The position numbers were made by a program, and so were the translations under genes. Shown here one piece after another: positions 6,898 through 13,833 of a stretch of 17,890 nt of DNA. Origin of the DNA: an uncultured Eubacteriales bacterium (lineage in GTDB: Bacteria > Bacillota > Clostridia > Christensenellales > Aristaeellaceae). Position 1 is the first letter of the stretch; the number at the start of each line of letters is the position of its first letter. The DNA is taken from contig URUF01000042.1 in the NCBI GenBank assembly GCA_900550955.1, positions 1 through 17,890 of the forward strand, given 5' to 3'. The notes beneath the pieces are model-generated. The model was not told where the DNA came from, searched no databases, and was given only the letters and a program-made list of their open reading frames with translations.

Positions 6898-8079
6898 TCA
6901 CGGCTGGAAGCTGTTTTCCGGGCTTAGGGCGCTCATGGCGCGCAGGTCTTTCACAATGCCGGGCAGCTTTTCAAGCACATACGCCACGTCCGCCTCGGTA
7001 TTTTCGGTGCCCAGGGACAGGCGCAGGCTGCCGTGGGCAATCTCATGCGGCAGGCCGATGGCCAGCAGCACATGGGAGGGATCCAGGCTGCCGCTGGTGC
7101 AGGCCGAACCGCTGGACGCCTCCACCCCCGCCAGGTCCAGGCGCATCAGCAGCGCCTCGCCCTCCACATACCGCACGGAAACATTCACATTGCCGGGCAG
7201 GCGCTGGGTGCGATGGCCGTTGAGGCGCACGTCGGGCACGCTGGACAGGATGCCGTCAATCAGCTTATCGCGCAAATGGGTCATGCGCTGGGTATAATCC
7301 GGCAGCTCCTTCACCGCCAGTTCAATGGCCGCGCCCAGGCCCACAATGCCGGGCAGGTTTTCCGTACCCGCGCGAAGCCCGCGCTCCTGCGCGCCGCCAT
7401 AGATCAGGTTGCTGATCTTTACGCCCTTGCGAATGTACAGCGCGCCAATCCCCTTGGGGCCGTGGAACTTGTGGCCGGACAGGCTAAGCATGTCCACGTT
7501 CCATTCATTCACGTCGATGGGTACCGCGCCTACGGCCTGCACCGCATCGGTGTGGAACAGCACGCCCGCCTCATGCGCCGCCTGGCCAATCTCGCGGATG
7601 GGCTGCAGGGTGCCAATCTCGTTGTTTGCGGCCATAATGCTGATGAGCACCGTATCCGGACGGATGGCCTTCTTTACGTCCTCCACGCTCACGCGGCCCT
7701 CGCCGTCCACAGGCAGGTAAGTAACCTCGTAGCCCTGCTTTTCCATATACTCGCAGGTGTGCAGCACGGCGTGGTGCTCAATCTGGCTGGTGATAATGTG
7801 CTTGCCCTTCTTGGCAAGCGCCTTGCTGGCGCAGCGGATGGCCCAGTTATCGCTCTCGCTGCCACCCGCGGTAAAATAAATCTCGCGCGGCTGCGCCCCA
7901 AGGGCCTCTGCCACCTGCCTGCGCGCGTTTTCAATAGCGCGCCGCGCGTCGCGGCCCACGCCGTGGATGGAGCTGGGGTTGCCATAATGCTCTGTAAAAT
8001 ATGGCAGCATCTTCTCCAGCACCTCGGGCCGGGTAGCGGTGGTGGCGGCGTTATCCATATAAATGATGTGATCGGTCAT
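6898..8079 (-). CDS. iscS: Cysteine desulfurase IscS/NifS (class V aminotransferase fold)
   Basis: The 393-residue PLP enzyme converts L-cysteine to alanine and passes the persulfide sulfur to IscU and other acceptors. Recognisable elements are the N-terminal YMDNAATT (7-14), GNPSSIHG (33-40), the EHHA segment (101-104), HTDAVQ with the PLP-contacting Asp178, SGHKFHGPKG with Schiff-base Lys204, and SSGSACTSG with catalytic Cys327. The start is ATG 8079, because its ATGA overlaps the iscR stop and GAGGAAG lies upstream; an in-frame ATG 24 bases earlier has no ribosome site. No mnmA (trmU) follows iscU, unlike many clostridial isc operons. Confidence 0.97.
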   Translation of the reverse strand: MTDHIIYMDNAATTATRPEVLEKMLPYFTEHYGNPSSIHGVGRDARRAIENARRQVAEALGAQPREIYFTAGGSESDNWAIRCASKALAKKGKHIITSQIEHHAVLHTCEYMEKQGYEVTYLPVDGEGRVSVEDVKKAIRPDTVLISIMAANNEIGTLQPIREIGQAAHEAGVLFHTDAVQAVGAVPIDVNEWNVDMLSLSGHKFHGPKGIGALYIRKGVKISNLIYGGAQERGLRAGTENLPGIVGLGAAIELAVKELPDYTQRMTHLRDKLIDGILSSVPDVRLNGHRTQRLPGNVNVSVRYVEGEALLMRLDLAGVEASSGSACTSGSLDPSHVLLAIGLPHEIAHGSLRLSLGTENTEADVAYVLEKLPGIVKDLRAMSALSPENSFQP

Positions 8080-8501
8080 GGTTTTTCTTCCTCGCTTTCG
8101 CATGGTTGGGTAAGCATGTCGCTAAGCTTGATCTTTTCAAGCTCGGCGTTGATGGAATCGGTCACGCGCTGCCAAACCCAGCGCACCGGGCATGTGCCGG
8201 ACTTTTGGCACACATGCTCGGCGGACGCGCATTCGCTCAGCTCAATGGGCCCCTCTACCGCGTCGATGATGTCGCGAAGCGACGTTTCCTCCGCACGGGT
8301 GGCCATTTGATAGCCGCCCTGCGCGCCACGCACGGTGCTCACCAGCCCCGCACGCCTGAGGTTGCCCAAAAGCTGCTCCAAATATTGCTTGGGTACGCCA
8401 ACAGTGGAAATGCTTTGCAGCGTCTGCGGCCCCTCGCCCGCATGGCTCGCCAGGTAATACATGGCGTACAGGCCGTATTTGCCGCGTGTGGATAGCTTCA
8501 T
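8076..8501 (-). CDS. iscR: Rrf2-family Fe-S regulator IscR
   Basis: This 141-residue Rrf2-family repressor has a winged helix at the N-terminus (MKLSTRGKYGLYAMYYLA; recognition region around 37-65 ending in RGAQGGY). Its three cysteines (91, 98 and 104, spaced C-x6-C-x5-C) fit the [2Fe-2S] ligands of IscR, whereas the related CymR lacks them. IscR senses cluster supply and represses the isc operon when loaded. The start is ATG 8501, five bases after AAGGAG; longer frames would begin inside the promoter. It is the first gene of the operon, its stop overlaps the iscS start, and it is preceded by a matching operator at 8517-8541. Confidence 0.94.
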   Translation of the reverse strand: MKLSTRGKYGLYAMYYLASHAGEGPQTLQSISTVGVPKQYLEQLLGNLRRAGLVSTVRGAQGGYQMATRAEETSLRDIIDAVEGPIELSECASAEHVCQKSGTCPVRWVWQRVTDSINAELEKIKLSDMLTQPCESEEEKP

Positions 8502-8516
8502 ACAGGCTCCTTCTGG

Positions 8517-8541
8517 AATCCCGACTTTTTTTATCGGGTTT
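8517..8541 (-). promoter_or_regulatory. Predicted IscR operator
   Basis: This 25-bp imperfect palindrome has half-sites AATCCCGAC and ATCGGGTTT (plus strand) around a run of seven T. Length, symmetry and the CCCGA...TCGGG core resemble the type-1 IscR box described in enterobacteria. It lies just downstream of the predicted transcription start, between the -10 box and the iscR start, where a bound repressor would block transcription. Confidence 0.7.
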
Positions 8542-8550
8542 CCAGAGGGA

Positions 8551-8579
8551 AGAATAGCACGATTCCCCTCTGCTGTCAA
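8551..8579 (-). promoter_or_regulatory. Sigma-A-type promoter of iscR-iscS-iscU-hflX
   Basis: On the minus strand a consensus TTGACA (8579-8574) and TATTCT (8556-8551) are separated by 17 bases. It sits immediately upstream of the predicted IscR operator. Confidence 0.8.
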
Positions 8580-8640
8580 TGGGTTTTGAAATGTTTTTTA
8601 CCGCAAGTTTTTCACTCCGCCCTATTCGGCCCCGCAGGTG

Positions 8641-8669
8641 TTGTTTCTGTGCGCGCGCTATGCTATTCT
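8641..8669 (+). promoter_or_regulatory. Possible housekeeping promoter for the ECF sigma operon
   Basis: TTGTTT (8641-8646) and TATTCT (8664-8669) are separated by 17 bases, and TG at 8661-8662 gives an extended -10. It is divergent from the iscR promoter. Confidence 0.4.
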
Positions 8670-8695
8670 CCCTTGGGGAAAAGAAAAAATGCGCC

Positions 8696-8725
8696 GGGAA
8701 CCCATCCGCTTCCCCGCGCGTCTAA
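8696..8725 (+). promoter_or_regulatory. Candidate ECF-type autoregulatory promoter
   Basis: GGGAACC (8696-8702) and CGTCTAA (8719-8725) are separated by 16 bases. The AAC core of the -35 and the CGTC core of the -10 are typical of ECF sigma promoters, which often lie in front of their own gene. The predicted start would be about 34 bases before the sigma factor start codon. Confidence 0.6.
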
Positions 8726-8764
8726 CATATGACCGGTCAAAACCACCAAAGGAGGATGTGCAAC

Positions 8765-9238
8765 GTGACAAGCGACGACTTTGCAAAGCACATCATCGAC
8801 ATGACGCAAACCCTGTACCGCGTGGCCTACTCGCAATTGCCAACGGCGGCGGACCGTGAGGACGCCGTGCAGGAAACGCTGCGCAAGGCCTGGGAAAAGC
8901 GCGGTAGGTTGCGTGACGAGCGCTACCTTCAAACCTGGGTAATCCGCATTCTCATCAATGAGTGCCATACCATCCAGCGGCGCGCAAAGCGCATAACCCC
9001 CATGGAGGCATTTCCGCCCGCCGCAGCCGCGGGCGGCGCGCAGCCGTCGCTTACAAGCGCGCTTCTATCCCTGGAGGAGCGCTTCCGCATGCCGCTTTTG
9101 CTGCACTACATCGAGGGCTATCCCCTGGAGGATGTGTCCGCCATGCTGCATGTGCCCAAGGGCACGGTGAAGTCCCGCATGGCGCGCGGGCGGGAAAAAC
9201 TCAGGGCCATACTTATGGAGGAGGTGTTTGAGTCATGA
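8765..9238 (+). CDS. ECF-type RNA polymerase sigma factor
   Basis: The 157-residue protein has the two ECF regions. Region 2 spans about 5-75 (AYSQLPTAADREDAVQETL, then YLQTWVIRILINECHTIQRR, with the W of the DNA-melting helix). Region 4 spans about 97-150 (LEERFRMPLLLHYIEGYPLEDVSAMLHVPKGTVKSRMARGREKL, read in two parts). It directs RNA polymerase to a small set of promoters, usually in envelope stress. The start is GTG 8765, nine bases after AGGAGG; the longer frame's ATG codons lie on or before the ribosome site. It overlaps the next gene by four bases (ATGA), as sigma/anti-sigma pairs often do. The signal and regulon cannot be read from the sequence. Confidence 0.92.
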   Translation: MTSDDFAKHIIDMTQTLYRVAYSQLPTAADREDAVQETLRKAWEKRGRLRDERYLQTWVIRILINECHTIQRRAKRITPMEAFPPAAAAGGAQPSLTSALLSLEERFRMPLLLHYIEGYPLEDVSAMLHVPKGTVKSRMARGREKLRAILMEEVFES

Positions 9239-10338
9239 AAACCAGCGATGATTTCCGGCGCGACATGGGCCAGGCCGGCCCTGCCTTTGAGGCCAGCGTA
9301 CGCCGCACGCTTGCACAGCTCCAATCAAGCGAGGAGGAACATCCTGTGAAAAAGCTATCGACCGGTTTGGTTATCGCCCTTTCCATTCTGCTGATTGTTA
9401 CCATCGCCGTTGCGGCAGCCGCCCAATGGGGGATATTCGACTTTCTTTCCTATCGCGGCAGTGCGGATCGGGCGCTGCCCGCCGCCCAGCAGCTTGTGCA
9501 AACAAAGGTGCCGCAGCAAAGCGGCGCCACGGAGTACGCCGCCTTCACCCTGCGCGAAGCTATCTATGACGGCGAAAAGACCTATTTGGTCGTCGCCGCT
9601 GCGCCTATGAAGGAAAACGTGCTGCTCGTTGGCCCCGATACGCTCCCCGAGGATCCTATGATCGATCTCGGGCCCCAATTTGCCGGTTCCACGCTCTGCG
9701 TTGCGGATTATGCGCGCCAGCAGGGCAAGGACATGCTGGTAAGTGTCAACGTGGCCGACCGCGCGGCCATGCAGGGGTTGGAGGGATGCGTAAACAGCCT
9801 GGACTACATCCTGGAGGCGGACGGTTCCCTTGTGCTCATGATTACAGGAAACAGGCCGTCCAGCGGCGCGGAACTGCCCATCGAGCTATCCTGCTATACC
9901 ACGCCGCTTGACGAAGGCGCCGCGGCGCCCGCTCCCGCAACCCTTTCCTTCACGCTCGCCAGCGCGCAAAACACGGCAAGCGTATCAAGCAAGCAAAGCG
10001 CCATATTTGCCGATTGCGGCGTGGAGGTCACAAGCGTCACCCTTACCGCTTCCCCCATGAATACCTACGTCCGCATAGAGTTTACCGTAACGGACAGGGA
10101 CGCGTATGCAAAGACCGACGACGGCCTGTGGTTTGAATTTCTGGACGAAAACGGCCAGCGCATTCCCTCCGGCACCGACGGCGGGGGATCCGTAGAGCCT
10201 ACCGGCAGCGACGGGCTTAGCTTTGTGCAAAAGGAATCGCTCGCCGCCATGGAGCCGCTTCCTAAAACCGTTACCCTGCGCGGCTATAACTGCTGGGAGA
10301 AGAACCGCTACGAAACGCATACGTTTGAAATGGAATAA
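9235..10338 (+). CDS. Single-pass membrane protein, probable anti-sigma partner of the ECF factor
   Basis: The 367-residue protein has a ~40-residue cytoplasmic N-terminus, one membrane segment (about 43-64, LVIALSILLIVTIAVAAAAQ) and a ~300-residue extracellular part rich in beta-strand-like sequence. This topology and the ATGA overlap with the sigma gene point to an anti-sigma factor that holds the sigma factor through its N-terminus and senses a signal outside the membrane. I saw no zinc-binding HxxxCxxC motif, so it is not a ZAS-type anti-sigma. Similar proteins occur beside ECF factors in Clostridia, from memory. An internal GTG (9346) with AGGAGG eight bases upstream could start a shorter form at residue 38, just before the membrane segment. 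The function is inferred mainly from context. Confidence 0.75.
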   Translation: MKTSDDFRRDMGQAGPAFEASVRRTLAQLQSSEEEHPVKKLSTGLVIALSILLIVTIAVAAAAQWGIFDFLSYRGSADRALPAAQQLVQTKVPQQSGATEYAAFTLREAIYDGEKTYLVVAAAPMKENVLLVGPDTLPEDPMIDLGPQFAGSTLCVADYARQQGKDMLVSVNVADRAAMQGLEGCVNSLDYILEADGSLVLMITGNRPSSGAELPIELSCYTTPLDEGAAAPAPATLSFTLASAQNTASVSSKQSAIFADCGVEVTSVTLTASPMNTYVRIEFTVTDRDAYAKTDDGLWFEFLDENGQRIPSGTDGGGSVEPTGSDGLSFVQKESLAAMEPLPKTVTLRGYNCWEKNRYETHTFEME

Positions 10339-10347
10339 GCATAAGCC

Positions 10348-10375
10348 GGGGGCTGGGCCGCATGGCCCGGCCCCC
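10348..10375. terminator. GC-rich hairpin between convergent genes
   Basis: A 12-bp stem (GGGGGCTGGGCC with GGCCCGGCCCCC, one T-G pair) with a GCAT loop lies 10 bases after the anti-sigma-like gene and 42 bases from the convergent solute-binding gene. Neither strand has a T-run after it, so it is not a textbook intrinsic terminator, though its place fits 3'-end formation for both transcripts. Confidence 0.5.
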
Positions 10376-10416
10376 AAGCGCGCCGCGCCGTATTTTGGAT
10401 AAGCTTCTGCCGTCTT

Positions 10417-11607
10417 TCAGTTGGCAAGCAGTTCATCCAGCATGCGCGCAAATGCTTCTGCGGAAATTTTTCCCTGAAACAGCTTCATCATCAGGCTTTC
10501 CTTGTCGGTTTCGCTATTCTGGCTCTGGTAGAATACGGATGCAAAGTATACCAGCTCCCCCTCATAGGCGCGATAATCGTCCAGCCATTTTTGCGTTACT
10601 GTCGCCGGCCCATACGTCCCCGCTGGGAAATCGCCATATACCGTGCATACGTCCTGTTTCCCGTAGCTTTCAAGCGAATGGGCGATGAACTCCGCGGCCT
10701 CGGTATACCAGGCGCTGCCGCTGCGCACGCACCACAGCAAAGCATCGGCCTTAACCAACATGGGCTGGCCGCTGGTTATGCGCATAGGCACGGCGTGGGA
10801 AAGGCCTTCCTCCATTCCAAAACCGCTTCCGCCTCTAAGGCCGTTTGTGAACAATTCCTTCATCTTCTGCCGTTTTCTTTCTGACGGTTCCGCTTTGTAC
10901 AGGCGCAAGGCGGTTTCAACCGTCCGTGCCGATAGCTCCGCAAATTCCGGCGTGTCAAAAACGACCTTTTCCCCGGCGTACCGGCATTGAAGCTCCCAGC
11001 AGTCCAGCAGCATCTCCATCAGCCACCAGCAATAGTGATACTTCTCCGCGCCCGCATTCCAGGTGCGCAACGCGCTAACGCATATATCCTTTTCCGGGCT
11101 TTGCTCCACGCGGCCGCACCAGCGCTCCAAAAAGTCCAGAAGCTCCGTATAGCTGCGGGGCGCGTCCTCCTCTGCCAGCCCGGCAGCGTCCCATGCGTCC
11201 TGGTTCCAGCAGAAAGGCATCACAGAATGCCTAACAGGCATGGCGAAAATTTGCCCATCCGGCGTAGTAACAAGCTGCCGCGCCCATCGCGTCATGCGTT
11301 CCACCGCCTGGGAGATCTCCTCATTTTCGGATAAATCCGCCAAAAGCCCTGCCTCATACAGGGGTGCAAGCTCATTGTTCACGGTGTAAAACCCAAGCAA
11401 ATCGGGCGCGTTGCCGCTTTGCAGCAGCTCGCCTAGGTCGCCCCATGGGTCATATAGCACGTTCTTTGTGGGAATGCCCGCCTCGCGCAGTCCCTGCGTT
11501 TTATCCACATCCAGCGTTCGCAGCGGCTGGCGCTCTTGCGCTGTGCCGCCGGTGGGAAAAGCGCTTAGCAGTGCCAGCAAAAGGGCCAGAATCCGTGTTT
11601 TTCGCAT
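10417..11607 (-). CDS. Secreted ABC-type extracellular solute-binding protein
   Basis: The 396-residue protein has a signal peptide (MRKTRILALLLALLSAF, likely cut near GTA-QER) and the family-1 solute-binding layout. It contains a PDLLGFYTVNNELAPLYEAG segment, GQIFAMPVRHSVMPFCWNQD (the usual 'YALP...YN.D' region), AGLAEEDAPRSYTELLDFLERW, and a C-terminal lobe with PMRITSG. Such proteins bind sugars, oligosaccharides or similar ligands for an ABC importer. Two points are odd. There is no lipobox cysteine, although Gram-positive binding proteins are normally lipoproteins. No permease or ATPase gene is adjacent. The start is ATG 11607, seven bases after GGAGG; the longer frame runs through the upstream gap without a ribosome site. 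The ligand is unknown. Confidence 0.82.
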   Translation of the reverse strand: MRKTRILALLLALLSAFPTGGTAQERQPLRTLDVDKTQGLREAGIPTKNVLYDPWGDLGELLQSGNAPDLLGFYTVNNELAPLYEAGLLADLSENEEISQAVERMTRWARQLVTTPDGQIFAMPVRHSVMPFCWNQDAWDAAGLAEEDAPRSYTELLDFLERWCGRVEQSPEKDICVSALRTWNAGAEKYHYCWWLMEMLLDCWELQCRYAGEKVVFDTPEFAELSARTVETALRLYKAEPSERKRQKMKELFTNGLRGGSGFGMEEGLSHAVPMRITSGQPMLVKADALLWCVRSGSAWYTEAAEFIAHSLESYGKQDVCTVYGDFPAGTYGPATVTQKWLDDYRAYEGELVYFASVFYQSQNSETDKESLMMKLFQGKISAEAFARMLDELLAN

Positions 11608-11761
11608 TTCATTTCCTCCATCCTCGGCGGCCCTGCCATGCATATGGGGCCTTTCAGGGCGCATGGGATAAGCCGCCATTTTTTGCAACGTTACGCCCAT
11701 TAGACGGTTTAGCGGCGCAATTCGTCGCCTCTTTTTTTGATTTTTCTTGCAGAAGGGATGG

Positions 11762-11798
11762 CACAAGGAAAGAAGCCGGCGCGCTTGCCGCCGGCTTC
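11762..11798 (-). terminator. Likely intrinsic terminator after the ysnB-like gene
   Basis: A perfect 10-bp stem (GAAGCCGGCG with CGCCGGCTTC) and a 7-base loop lie 57 bases after the phosphoesterase stop. On the minus strand it is followed by TTTCCTTG, an imperfect T-tract. Confidence 0.6.
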
Positions 11799-11854
11799 CC
11801 GCGGGTTTTCACCCTTCCAATATCCCATACGTCTTTTTGGCCGTCCGGCCGTTT

Positions 11855-12352
11855 TCAGCTCCACCTTTGCAGCTTTACGCGTACGCCGCCATTCTCCTCC
11901 ACGCGAATATCCGCATAGGCTACGCTGTCGCCGTACTTTTCACACACGGCGCCCGGGTTGATCAAATACATGCCGCGCTCCAGCTCCACATCCGCCCGGT
12001 GCGTATGGCCGTACAGCGCCACCTGCGCCCCGCATTCCCGCGCGGCATACCACAGGCGGTCCAGCCCGTACTTTACATGCCATTCATGGCCGTGGCACGC
12101 GTAAAACCGCACGCCGTCAACTGCAAAGCTTACATCCCGGGGCTGGCTGCACGACCAGTCGTTATTTCCGCGCACGGCATAGCACAGCGCGCCTCTGCTA
12201 AGCAGCTCGCGCTCCAAGCGGGCATAGTCCGAAAGGCCGTCGCCCAGGAATACCGCCACATCCACCGGCCCCGCGCGCCACGCCAGCTCAAACGCCTCCC
12301 GCAGGGCCGTGGCGCAGCCGTGAGAATCCGATACCGCGATCACACGCTTCAT
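11855..12352 (-). CDS. YfcE/MJ0936-family metallophosphoesterase (ysnB-like)
   Basis: The 165-residue protein has the full small calcineurin-like phosphoesterase signature: SDSHG at 8-12, FLGDGLSD near 36-43, RGNNDW near 61-66, the CHGHEW segment and GHTHRAD with the last metal histidines. Homologues bind two metal ions and cleave phosphodiesters; the natural substrate is often unknown. Its place after rph and rdgB matches ysnB of Bacillus subtilis. The start is ATG 12352, eight bases after AAGGTG; a GTG two codons earlier overlaps the stop of the fusion gene, but its ribosome site is too close. The reading frames are coupled. Confidence 0.9.
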   Translation of the reverse strand: MKRVIAVSDSHGCATALREAFELAWRAGPVDVAVFLGDGLSDYARLERELLSRGALCYAVRGNNDWSCSQPRDVSFAVDGVRFYACHGHEWHVKYGLDRLWYAARECGAQVALYGHTHRADVELERGMYLINPGAVCEKYGDSVAYADIRVEENGGVRVKLQRWS

Positions 12353-12354
12353 GC

Positions 12355-13668
12355 TCACAGCACCTTTTCCATTAGCGCGCGCATCTTTTCACAGGCCGCA
12401 GCGCGATGGCTTACGGCGTTCTTTTCCTTCTCGCTCATCTGGGCAAAGGTTTTGCCCGTTTGGTAGCGAAACAGCGGGTCGTAGCCAAAGCCGCCCTGCC
12501 CCGCGCGCTGGGTTAGAAGCTCGCCCGGGCACTCGCCGCGCACAACGCGCGTTCCCTCGCCCGGCAGGGCCAGGGCCATGGCGCACACAAAGCGGCAGGC
12601 GCGGTTGGCAACGCCCTCCATGTTTTTGAGCAGCAGGTCGTTATTGGCCTGGTCGTTGCCATGGTCGCCCGCATAGCGCGCGCTGTATACGCCGGGTGCG
12701 CCATTCAACGCATCCACGCTCAGGCCGCTGTCATCCGCCAAAGCGGGCAGGCCCGTCGCGCGCGCGACGGCCTCCGCCTTGATTACGGCATTTTCCTCAA
12801 AGGTTTTCCCGTTCTCCTCAATATCGGCCGTAAAGCCCGCGTCCTTCATGCTCACCAGCTCCGCCGCGCCGCCAAAAATATCGGAAAGCTCCTTGAGCTT
12901 ATGCGCGTTGCCGCTGGCCACAATAACGCGCCGCGGGGGCAGCAGCCGTTCGCCCCGGCCCGCCAGGGCCCTGCGCTGCTCGCGCATAAGGCTGCGCACG
13001 CCTGCGCGGCCCATGTCCAAAAGCGCAGCCAGCTCTGTGCTGGTAAAGGCCCGTCCCTCGCCCGTGCCCTGCAATTCAATAAACTCCCCGCGCTGGTTCA
13101 TCACCAGGTTCATATCGGTCTGCGCGCCGCTGTCCTCTGCATAGCAAAGGTCCAGCATGGGACGGCCGTCCACCACGCCCGCGCTCACTGCCGCTACCTG
13201 CGCAATGATAGGGTTATGGTCAAGCAATCCGTTTTTCATCAGCTTGTCCACAGCCAGCGCCAGCGCCACATACGCGCCCGTGATGGAAGCGGTGCGCGTG
13301 CCGCCGTCCGCCTGCAACACATCGCAATCCAGGGTGATGGTGCGCTCGCCCAGCCTTTCCATATCCACCGCCTGCCTGAGCGACCGGCCAATTAGGCGCT
13401 GAATCTCCACGCTGCGGCCGTCCTTCTTCAGGCCGTCGCGCGCCTTGCGCCTCCCCGTGGAGGCGGGCAGCATGGCGTATTCCGCCGTAACCCAGCCCCG
13501 TCCCGTGTTGCGCAGAAAGGGCGGCACGCCTTCCTCCACGCTGGCGGTGCAGATTACGCGGGTTTTTCCGGTGGAAATCAGGCAGCTTCCATCCGCCGTT
13601 TCCACAAAACCGGGAACAATGGTACAAAGCCGGGCTTGGGTATCCTCTCGCTGGTCGATACGCTGCAT
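12355..13668 (-). CDS. rph-rdgB: Fused RNase PH and RdgB/HAM1 (dITP/XTP) pyrophosphatase
   Basis: This 437-residue protein joins two enzymes in one frame. Residues 1-~240 are RNase PH, a phosphorolytic 3'-5' exoribonuclease that trims tRNA 3' ends. Its start is QRIDQREDTQARL and it has WVTAEYAMLPAST (59-71), the phosphate-binding GGTRTASITGAY (122-133) and the catalytic carboxylates Asp179 and Asp185 in EDSGAQTDMN. Residues ~247-437 are RdgB, which hydrolyses dITP, XTP and similar abnormal nucleotides to monophosphates. It begins VIVASGNAHKLKEL and has ADDSGLSVDALNGAPGVYSA (311-330) and GGFGYDP (392-398). In Bacillus these are separate adjacent genes (rph, ysnA). The start is ATG 13668, with AAAGGAG nine bases upstream; the longer frame would run through a terminator-like hairpin. 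Confidence 0.96.
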   Translation of the reverse strand: MQRIDQREDTQARLCTIVPGFVETADGSCLISTGKTRVICTASVEEGVPPFLRNTGRGWVTAEYAMLPASTGRRKARDGLKKDGRSVEIQRLIGRSLRQAVDMERLGERTITLDCDVLQADGGTRTASITGAYVALALAVDKLMKNGLLDHNPIIAQVAAVSAGVVDGRPMLDLCYAEDSGAQTDMNLVMNQRGEFIELQGTGEGRAFTSTELAALLDMGRAGVRSLMREQRRALAGRGERLLPPRRVIVASGNAHKLKELSDIFGGAAELVSMKDAGFTADIEENGKTFEENAVIKAEAVARATGLPALADDSGLSVDALNGAPGVYSARYAGDHGNDQANNDLLLKNMEGVANRACRFVCAMALALPGEGTRVVRGECPGELLTQRAGQGGFGYDPLFRYQTGKTFAQMSEKEKNAVSHRAAACEKMRALMEKVL

Positions 13669-13707
13669 GGCGGGCCGCTCCTTTTTGAAGGTATGGTGCG
13701 TCGTTTC

Positions 13708-13746
13708 AAAAAAAGCCGCGCGGGCTGGCGTTGCTTGCCGCGCGGC
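13708..13746 (-). terminator. Terminator-like hairpin at the 5' end of the rph-rdgB transcript
   Basis: On the minus strand GCCGCGCGG and CCGCGCGGC form a perfect 9-bp stem around a 14-base loop, followed by seven T. It lies between the rph promoter (-10 at 13756-13761) and the rph start, so the message would begin about three bases before the stem. It may act as an attenuator or as a protective or processed 5' hairpin. Confidence 0.7.
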
Positions 13747-13755
13747 TCCTATGGC

Positions 13756-13784
13756 ATTATACATGCTGTCCTTCAAAAAGTCCA
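13756..13784 (-). promoter_or_regulatory. Sigma-A-type promoter for rph-rdgB-ysnB
   Basis: On the minus strand TGGACT (13784-13779, 4 of 6 consensus) and a perfect TATAAT (13761-13756) are separated by 17 bases. Its -35 box overlaps the tail of the upstream terminator. Confidence 0.65.
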
Positions 13785-13819
13785 GCCGGAAAAGGCGGTT
13801 AAAGCCCCGCCTTCCCGGC
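13775..13819 (-). terminator. Intrinsic terminator of the kinase/SH3 unit
   Basis: On the minus strand GCCGG-G-AAGGCGG and CCGCCTT-TT-CCGGC form a 12-bp stem with one internal bulge and an 8-base loop. TGGAC and then TTTTT follow. It ends 15 bases after a stop codon at 13834. Confidence 0.6.
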
Positions 13820-13833
13820 GCTAAGCAAGCTTC

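Noticed and set aside
7033..8310. 425-codon plus-strand open frame opposite iscS and iscR
   Set aside because: It lies antisense to unmistakable iscS and iscR and has no protein-like motifs. The 350-codon frame opposite hflX (5543-6595) is rejected for the same reason.
10348..10375. Classical Rho-independent terminator
   Set aside because: The stem is strong but no T-run follows on either strand, so I list it only as a hairpin that may form 3' ends.
11707..11722. CGTCTAA on the minus strand upstream of the solute-binding gene as a second ECF promoter
   Set aside because: The -10-like word matches, but no GGAAC-like -35 element lies 16-17 bases upstream.
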